Shown piece after piece: positions 1 to 5,226 of a stretch of DNA of 5,226 bases. The translations under genes were made by a program, and so were the position numbers. This DNA is from Lentisphaeria bacterium (lineage in GTDB: Bacteria; Verrucomicrobiota; Lentisphaeria; Oligosphaerales; Oligosphaeraceae), in NCBI GenBank assembly GCA_024405235.1, contig JAKSPA010000146.1:1-5226 (forward strand). Reading direction: 5' to 3'. The stretch's first letter is position 1. The number at the start of each line of letters is the position of its first letter. Under the pieces are notes generated by a model that saw only the letters and a program-made list of their open reading frames with translations, did no database searches and had not been told where the DNA came from.

Positions 1-41
1 TACTGGTATTCTGTCTAAATCTTTTCACTCAGCATTTCAAC

Positions 42-73
42 TTGAACAAAAAATGATATGAAGAACCTATAAG
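42..73 (+). promoter_or_regulatory. Possible sigma70-type promoter, weak
   Basis: TTGAAC (42-47) resembles a -35 box and TATAAG (68-73) a -10 box, inside the most AT-rich part of the leader. The spacer is 20 bases, longer than the usual 16-18, so this is only a candidate. A second TTGAAC at 86-91 has no good -10 partner. The A2M gene needs a promoter either in this stretch or upstream of the window. Confidence 0.25.
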
Positions 74-103
74 TAGTAATACATTTTGAACAATTACCGG
101 GCA

Positions 104-117
104 GTGGAAAAATCCAC
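104..117. repeat. Short perfect inverted repeat in the leader
   Basis: GTGGA (104-108) and TCCAC (113-117) are exact reverse complements around an AAAA spacer. It could be a small operator or an RNA hairpin just downstream of the candidate promoter. Five base pairs can arise by chance, and no T-run follows that would make it a terminator. Confidence 0.3.
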
Positions 118-135
118 GTTTCTATTGAATGGGGG

Positions 136-187
136 AGACGCGGCTTTGAGTGGTGTTTCCGGGTGGGGGCATCGTCTGCTTTTTTTT
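136..187 (+). terminator. Possible leader hairpin with T8 tract (attenuator or upstream-gene terminator)
   Basis: AGACG (136-140) pairs with CGTCT (173-177). After a two-by-two mismatch, G143-C170 and C144-G169 can pair, followed by three possible G-U pairs. Two bases after the stem comes an unbroken run of eight T (180-187). The loop is large and the stem weak. If functional, it would stop transcription 30 bases before the A2M start codon. It would then be either an attenuator of this gene or the terminator of an unseen gene ending near position 61. It may also be a chance T-run. Confidence 0.3.
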
Positions 188-205
188 GAGGGGTTCGATT
201 AGAGT

Positions 206-210
206 GGGAG
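206..210 (+). promoter_or_regulatory. Ribosome binding site of the A2M gene
   Basis: GGGAG lies 7 bases before the ATG at 218, which is good Shine-Dalgarno spacing. It supports this start over the in-frame codons further in, because a later start would remove the hydrophobic export segment. Confidence 0.75.
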
Positions 211-217
211 ACAAACT

Positions 218-3200
218 ATGTCGCGTGGCGTCAAGGCGCTTTTGGTGTTTCTGTGTGTGTTGCTTGCAGTGTCCGTCAGTGTCAATTTCTTGCAATTGCG
301 TTGCAAGAAAGCATGTCCTGGTAAAACATCGCAATGTATTGTAGATAAAGTGGATGGAGAAGTTCAACCGACTTCTGCGGAGAAACCACTGCCGCCGATA
401 CTTCAGACGGCCCAGTCGAATTCCACAACGAATGAAGTGGCTCCTGCCGTCCCAAAGGACATGAACGATTCTGTCCTCAAGGAACTACTCGTCACCAATG
501 CCGATTTTTGGGGGTCTGGATATTTACACCTGCAATGCAGCGGAATTGAAAATAGTCTTGCCACGTCGGTTGAAATAGATCCTGCTGTAAAGAACATGCA
601 GGTATTCAATTACACAAATTCAATAGATATTGAGGGCGATTTTGTTCCTGAAACGCTTTATACCGTGACGGTTCGCAACAAAGAGCAGTCGGCAGTCACG
701 CTTGTCACCGCTCCCGATCATGAAAAGAAGATGACATTCAAGACATGGGGCATTCTATTCCCCTTGCACAACGATTTCTGGAATCTTCCTGTAAGCATTG
801 AAAACCTTGCAGGAAAGGCAACTGTGAAAGTCTATAAGGCCTATCAAGAGCGAGAGATCGAGTTCTTGAAAAATCCGCACGACACCAATTATTCCAAACT
901 TATCAAGGAAACTGAAATACAGACTAATAGCATCCGCAACAAAGAGCAGGAAATATGCCTTGATCTTGATAAAATCGGCATTCCGAGACTACCAGGCCTC
1001 TATAGAATAAAAATGTTCGACAGCAAAGGCTCTTCGTGGGACACACGCGAGCAGACATTGATTGTAACCGATTTGGGAATTTTCGCGACCTATGCGGATG
1101 ACGAAGTAATCGTCGCCGTGCGTTCCTTGAAGGATTGTTCGCCTGTCGCAAATGCACGCGTGCAGATTTTCAGCCAAAAGCTTCTGGAATACAGCCATGG
1201 GGATACCGATGAGAACGGCTTCTGCCGTCTGCCGCTTTCCAACGCAATCGACAAGGAAGACTATATGTCCTATCTTATCGTCACCAAGGGCAAGGATCGC
1301 GTTTTTGCAAATCTTCAGCGTTCAGGACGCACGAAATCATTGTCCAAGGCAGCGGTGTATCCTGAGCGCGGTGTTTGCCGCCCTGGCGAGACAATGCGTA
1401 TTTTCGCGACCTTGCGCGACAATGCCCTCCACACGCAGGGCGGTGTTCCGATGGAATTCCAAGTGACGCATTCCAAGGGAATTGTCATAGCAAAGGACAT
1501 CGTGACCGGCGACCCGATGGGTTTCTATGAATACGATTGCGTCATTCCTTCAGGCGCATTCACAGGTGCATATTCTCTTACGGCATCCACTCCCGCACAC
1601 GACGGCGACAAGGAATTCGCCCCCTATGGCTCCACGCATTTCCTTGTCGGCGAATATGTTCCAGACCAAATCAAACTCTCCCTGGAGGCTGGATTCGACG
1701 ACAAAACCGCATTGATCGACTGCATGGGCAAATCGGAATACTATTTCGGAATGCCTTTGATGGACGCATCCGTCATGCTGAGCGTTTATGCGGCAAGCGG
1801 AAACTTTGCACCGAAAGGCTTTGAAGACTACTCGTTCGGCTATATCAAACCGCAATTCGGCGGCAAAATCGCTACGGCTTCCGTCAACACATTGGAAGAT
1901 GGTTCTTACACAGGAACGCTTGATGTGGGAGAATGTGCCGAATATATCTCGACACCAGTTGTTTACAATATTACTGCCACTACGATGCCGCAAGCAGGCG
2001 GCCGTGCGGTAAGCGCTCAGAAACAGCTGACAAAAGACTATGCGGAATACTACGTCGGCGCAATGAAATTAGAAGACTCATCCGACGAAAAATGCGTCAT
2101 CCGCACAATCGGCGTCCGTCCAGACGGCAGCGTGGCAACGTTGTCTGACAAGGGCCTTAAGTATTCATTGAAGAAATACATTTGGGAGAATGTCCTGAAA
2201 AGCAATTACTCCAACTGCTATGAGCGTATATGGGAGCTCAACGAAAAAATAGTTTCGGAAGGGAAACTTCTTTCGGAAGATGGAATGATTTCCTTTGGCA
2301 AGGAGATTGGAGGCGGTAAATTCGTTCTGGAAATTTCCAATGATTCCGATGTCATTTTGTGCGATTTGCACTTCTGGCACTGGGGCGGTGAAAGCGGCGC
2401 CCGTCTCAAGGATCCCAACAATCTTGTTTTCGAATTGGACAAAGAGAACTATCTTCCTGGCGAAACGGCGCTTGTCTCTTTCGAATCGCCAATGGACGGC
2501 AGCGGAATCGTCATGCCAGGCCTGAATCATCTGGCAGAGCCAATCGCATTCACGGCGAAACTCGGCCGCAACGAAATTTCAATACCGATTCCGTCTGATC
2601 TGAACAGCGGCAGCTGGTTTGCAGCAGTTGCCGTGGCATGCCGCAAAGACACTGCCAGCGATCCTGTGATACTAAAGGGCATGATTTCACTGAATGTGCG
2701 GCAGGATACGCATCGACTGAAGGTGGCTATCGATACGCCAGAGGAATGCAAGCCTTCAAGCGATATGGAAGTCAGCCTGAAACTTACGGACACGAACGGC
2801 GCGCCTGTTTCAGGAGAAGCTATCCTTTGGGGCGTGGATATGGGAATTCTTTCGCTGACCGATTACAAGACACCGGAGGTATTCGAATTCTTCTTCGGCA
2901 AAACGAACAACCCGCTGACGACAGGCGACAACTTCAAAATGCTTTATCCTGTCCTGAATGCAGGCACCGAAAAGATTGGCGGCGGTTTTGCTGCGGCGAA
3001 ATTGGGAAAATTCCACAACGAAATACAGGAGCGCCTGGCTGCGCCTGCAATCTTCCATTTGGGTATTGTAAAGACGGACGAGAACGGAATCGCAAATGCG
3101 AAGGTCCGTCTGCCTGATTACACTGGCACGCTCAGCGTGATGGCGATTGCAGCAGACAGCGAACGGACTGGTTCAGGAGCGGCAAAAGTCGTCCTCAGAA

Positions 3201-5041
3201 GGGAGACGTCTCTTCTTCTTACAGTTCCACGCGTTGTCGCGCCAGGAGACGAATTCCAGATTACGCTCCAGGGCTTCAACCACACGCTGGATAAAGGCGA
3301 TGCGCAATGGACGGCGGTCATGGAAGGCGATGGCTCCATGGAATGCACCAGCGGCGATTTCCTGCTGGACAAGGGCGGTTCTTCCGCCAAGACGCTTCGC
3401 GTAAAAGCGGGAGCGCGCGAAGGACGCATATCATTCAAATTCACAATGACTCTTGGTGGCGTTGAAGCATTTGCGGAAGCGAATGTGGTTGTCCGCCATG
3501 CTCTGCCTTTGACAAATGCCTTTGATGTCATTGAAATAGCACCAGGCGAATCAAAGGAAATTTCCGTCGGCGAACATGGCGAAATCGAGATCGGAACAGC
3601 TGCTCTTGCCGTGACAGGAAGCCTGCAATGGCTGGCAAGCTATCCGTACGGATGCCTTGAACAAGTGACGTCGAAAGCCATGCCGATGCTTGCCATGCAG
3701 AGTCTTGTGGACAACGGCATCCTGCCTGCAAGCTATGCTCTTGCAGCAAGAAACAACATTCTGGTTGCATTGAACGAACTTTCGATGAAACGTCAATGGA
3801 ACGGCTGGATGTCCATGTGGAACGGCATGAATTCCACATGGACGGAAGGTTCTCTGTTTGCCTATCTCTTCCTCTTCGAAGCCGAGAAGGCAGGATATTC
3901 TCTTGATGCAAATTGGCGTACTCAGATTGTCGCCAATCTGAAGACATTCCTTAACAAGACCTCCAATCCTGTTGCGTTGCGAGCATTTGCCAATTACCTT
4001 TTGGCTTATGCTGAACCGCAGAACGCCGTCAAATACTTGAAGCTTATTTCCGACAAACCACAGCAGATTCCCGAAAATGCGGATGAAAAAACTCGCGCGA
4101 AGCTTTTGATGAATGAATGCGACAACTTCTGCAAATTCCTTATCGCCATGACGCGAATCAAATGCGGACATGCGGCGGAAGGCGTGAAGGACCTTGAAAA
4201 GGTGCTTCAGGAGGATTTCTTCAGGAAAGCCGCGTACCTTATCGGCTTCGATTCCATAATCCGTCGTGAAGGAATGGCTCTTTGGATGCTCTGCGATGCG
4301 CTTCCGGAAAATCCGTCGGTAGATAAACTCTACAATGCTCTTATGTCTCATCGCAATTCGGAAGGTCATTGGGGAACGACGCAGGAGAATGCATGGGCGG
4401 CGCTCGGCATAGGCAGATACTGCACTGTGCGCAAGATCGGCAAGATCGCAGGATGCGTCACAAAGGGCGGCACCACGACTGACTTCACGGCGCCTCTGCG
4501 CTACAAAGGCGCTTCAAGCCTGGTCGTGAAAAACACAGGCGATTCCGCAATTTCCGCATTCGTGCGCGACTGGAAACTCCCAGAGAAGCTTGAGAAAGTC
4601 GAGAATGGTCTTTCCATCAGCAAGGAGTTCCTTGATATGGATGGCAATCCGATCACAAAATTCAAGCGCGGGCAGTTGCTTTGCGTTACGCTGAAAGTCA
4701 AATTCAATGCTGACAGCATCGACAATTTCGTCATTTGCGATCTACTGCCAGGCTGCCTTGAAATCGAAGACGCACAGTTTGCGACACGCAGCCACGAAGC
4801 CGCAACGAGAATCAAGATAGAGAACCGATTGAATCTTGAATACCATGAAAATCGTTTTGATCGTTTCCTCGGCTTCGGTTCCATGGCAACTGCCTCTGCT
4901 AATACTTTTGAGGTGTCATACAATGCGCGTGTCGTGAACACAGGCGACTTTGCGATTCCACCAGTTACGATCGAATCCATGTATCATCCTGAAATAAAGG
5001 CTATTGCTCCATACGCACAAGAGCGGATGACTGCAGAATAG
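218..5041 (+). CDS. Bacterial alpha-2-macroglobulin family protein (thioester protease trap)
   Basis: Complete gene of 1607 residues, close to the roughly 1650 residues of E. coli YfhM (ECAM). Seen: basic start then a hydrophobic segment (about residues 7-25), acting as signal peptide or membrane anchor; a Pro/Ser/Thr/Glu-rich linker (about 41-88); N-terminal MG-type domains from about 89 (GDFVPETLY at 140-148); an MG domain with DTDENG at 329-334; an A2M_N-like domain with ERGVCRPGE at 383-391; the bait-region domain opening with DKENYLPGE at 741-749 and GVDMGILSLTD before 888; a probable bait segment at about 897-942; an MG7-like domain with LPDYTGTL (965-972) and MAIAAD (975-980); a thioester domain at about 1120-1405 with PYGCLEQ (Cys1146, Gln1149) and WGTTQENAW (1385-1393); and a C-terminal MG10-like domain with DLLPG (1508-1512) and SMYHPE (Met1588, Tyr1589). 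Known for the family: bait cleavage exposes the thioester, which captures the protease. The ATG is chosen because GGGAG lies 7 bases upstream and a signal segment follows at once. The family call is near certain; the target protease is unknown. Confidence 0.96.
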   Translation: MSRGVKALLVFLCVLLAVSVSVNFLQLRCKKACPGKTSQCIVDKVDGEVQPTSAEKPLPPILQTAQSNSTTNEVAPAVPKDMNDSVLKELLVTNADFWGSGYLHLQCSGIENSLATSVEIDPAVKNMQVFNYTNSIDIEGDFVPETLYTVTVRNKEQSAVTLVTAPDHEKKMTFKTWGILFPLHNDFWNLPVSIENLAGKATVKVYKAYQEREIEFLKNPHDTNYSKLIKETEIQTNSIRNKEQEICLDLDKIGIPRLPGLYRIKMFDSKGSSWDTREQTLIVTDLGIFATYADDEVIVAVRSLKDCSPVANARVQIFSQKLLEYSHGDTDENGFCRLPLSNAIDKEDYMSYLIVTKGKDRVFANLQRSGRTKSLSKAAVYPERGVCRPGETMRIFATLRDNALHTQGGVPMEFQVTHSKGIVIAKDIVTGDPMGFYEYDCVIPSGAFTGAYSLTASTPAHDGDKEFAPYGSTHFLVGEYVPDQIKLSLEAGFDDKTALIDCMGKSEYYFGMPLMDASVMLSVYAASGNFAPKGFEDYSFGYIKPQFGGKIATASVNTLEDGSYTGTLDVGECAEYISTPVVYNITATTMPQAGGRAVSAQKQLTKDYAEYYVGAMKLEDSSDEKCVIRTIGVRPDGSVATLSDKGLKYSLKKYIWENVLKSNYSNCYERIWELNEKIVSEGKLLSEDGMISFGKEIGGGKFVLEISNDSDVILCDLHFWHWGGESGARLKDPNNLVFELDKENYLPGETALVSFESPMDGSGIVMPGLNHLAEPIAFTAKLGRNEISIPIPSDLNSGSWFAAVAVACRKDTASDPVILKGMISLNVRQDTHRLKVAIDTPEECKPSSDMEVSLKLTDTNGAPVSGEAILWGVDMGILSLTDYKTPEVFEFFFGKTNNPLTTGDNFKMLYPVLNAGTEKIGGGFAAAKLGKFHNEIQERLAAPAIFHLGIVKTDENGIANAKVRLPDYTGTLSVMAIAADSERTGSGAAKVVLRRETSLLLTVPRVVAPGDEFQITLQGFNHTLDKGDAQWTAVMEGDGSMECTSGDFLLDKGGSSAKTLRVKAGAREGRISFKFTMTLGGVEAFAEANVVVRHALPLTNAFDVIEIAPGESKEISVGEHGEIEIGTAALAVTGSLQWLASYPYGCLEQVTSKAMPMLAMQSLVDNGILPASYALAARNNILVALNELSMKRQWNGWMSMWNGMNSTWTEGSLFAYLFLFEAEKAGYSLDANWRTQIVANLKTFLNKTSNPVALRAFANYLLAYAEPQNAVKYLKLISDKPQQIPENADEKTRAKLLMNECDNFCKFLIAMTRIKCGHAAEGVKDLEKVLQEDFFRKAAYLIGFDSIIRREGMALWMLCDALPENPSVDKLYNALMSHRNSEGHWGTTQENAWAALGIGRYCTVRKIGKIAGCVTKGGTTTDFTAPLRYKGASSLVVKNTGDSAISAFVRDWKLPEKLEKVENGLSISKEFLDMDGNPITKFKRGQLLCVTLKVKFNADSIDNFVICDLLPGCLEIEDAQFATRSHEAATRIKIENRLNLEYHENRFDRFLGFGSMATASANTFEVSYNARVVNTGDFAIPPVTIESMYHPEIKAIAPYAQERMTAE

Positions 5042-5049
5042 TCTGAAAG

Positions 5050-5096
5050 AAAAAAAGCCGACGCGGATGACAATTTCGTCTGCGTCGGCTTTTTTT
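5050..5096 (+). terminator. Strong intrinsic terminator after the A2M gene
   Basis: The stem pairs 5057-5070 with 5076-5089: eight Watson-Crick pairs (GCCGACGC with GCGTCGGC), then six more including two G-U wobbles, around the loop CAATT. It is flanked by seven A (5050-5056) and seven T (5090-5096), which can extend the stem and let it work on both strands. It begins 8 bases after the TAG stop, so the A2M transcript very likely ends here. Confidence 0.93.
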
Positions 5097-5226
5097 GTGC
5101 GCTTTGTTCCACCAAGAAGGTAAGATCGGCCTGCGGCGCGGGCTGCCGGAGTGAACGGGGCCCAAGGCGGGTTAATTCGTGCCAACTTGGGGGAGCGGGG
5201 GGCAGGGGAGTTTGGGGCTATTCAGG
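5097..5226. other. GC- and G-rich 3' flank, no gene recognised
   Basis: This stretch differs from the coding region in base composition. It holds a 6-bp hairpin GCCTGC/GCGGGC (5129-5134 with 5138-5143, one G-U pair), a CCCAAG/CTTGGG inverted repeat (5161-5166 with 5186-5191), and long G runs near the end. One + frame is free of stops from 5124 to the window end, with a GTG at 5151, but no Shine-Dalgarno sequence or recognisable protein supports a gene. It could be intergenic sequence, a dispersed repeat, or the leader of a gene beyond the window. Confidence 0.5.
5189..5217 (+). other. Canonical G-quadruplex-type motif
   Basis: Four G runs of 5, 6, 4 and 4 bases (5189-5193, 5197-5202, 5205-5208, 5214-5217) are separated by loops of 3, 2 and 5 bases. 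This meets the standard pattern of G runs of at least three with loops of 1-7, and every run is long enough for four tetrads. Whether it folds or acts in the cell is not shown by the sequence. Confidence 0.6.

Noticed and set aside
2..61. Open + frame from the window edge to a TGA at 59-61, a possible C-terminus of an upstream gene
   Set aside because: Only 19 codons are visible, and another + frame is also open over nearly the same length. Nothing distinguishes coding from AT-rich intergenic sequence, so it is not annotated as a gene.
150..344. Small open frame from a GTG at 150 on the + strand, overlapping the A2M start in another frame
   Set aside because: It would run through the T8 tract and 127 bases of the A2M gene. 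No ribosome binding site supports its GTG, and the product shows no recognisable features.
3551..4369. Long open frame of 272 codons on the minus strand, opposite the thioester domain
   Set aside because: It lies wholly inside the A2M gene, whose + frame is confirmed by family motifs at both ends of this stretch. The antisense product has no recognisable domain and looks like a by-product of the codon pattern of the real gene.
4754..4765. Second GCLE sequence near the C-terminus, resembling a thioester motif
   Set aside because: The sequence is GCLEIED, with no Gln after Glu, so no thioester can form. It is the DLLPG-type motif of the C-terminal MG10-like domain.
4916..5185. Open frame of 89 codons on the minus strand across the 3' end and terminator
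   Set aside because: It reads through both arms of the terminator hairpin and overlaps the end of the A2M gene. No known protein is recognised and no convincing ribosome binding site was seen.
1..5226. CRISPR arrays, tRNA or rRNA genes, insertion sequences
   Set aside because: No spaced direct repeats, tRNA-like cloverleaf, rRNA sequence or transposase was seen, and the A2M gene fills over 90 percent of the window.

Overview
The window carries one large gene. It encodes a complete 1607-residue bacterial alpha-2-macroglobulin (A2M) family protein, a secreted or membrane-tethered thioester protease trap, on the + strand at 218-5041. About 217 bases of leader precede it and about 185 bases of 3' flank follow it. 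The gene has a good Shine-Dalgarno sequence, an N-terminal export or anchor segment, a chain of macroglobulin (MG) domains, a bait region, an intact CLEQ thioester motif and a C-terminal MG10-like domain. A strong intrinsic terminator sits directly after its stop codon.

Host: the protein has the bacterial A2M layout and an export signal, and bacterial A2Ms of this kind are mostly found in Gram-negative (diderm) bacteria. Base composition of the gene looks close to balanced. The protein has 28 cysteines, which is many for an exported protein. A PVC-group (Lentisphaerota/Verrucomicrobiota) or similar, perhaps anaerobic, host is a guess; nothing in the window fixes the taxon.

Layout: 1-123 is AT-rich and may hold a promoter or the last codons of an unseen upstream gene. 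124-210 turns G-rich and holds a possible hairpin followed by eight T residues, then the ribosome binding site. 218-5041 is the A2M gene. 5050-5096 is the terminator. 5097-5226 is a GC- and G-rich stretch of different character, with a run that fits the G-quadruplex pattern and no recognisable gene.

Function: by family knowledge, cleavage of the bait region by an invading or host protease triggers a conformational change that exposes the Cys-Gln thioester, which then bonds covalently to the protease. Many bacterial A2M genes sit beside pbpC (penicillin-binding protein 1C). No such partner is visible here, and the terminator suggests that the A2M gene is transcribed alone or is the last gene of its unit. 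The gene is a clear member of a known family; the less ordinary points are its anchoring, its cysteine content, its leader hairpin and its 3' flank.
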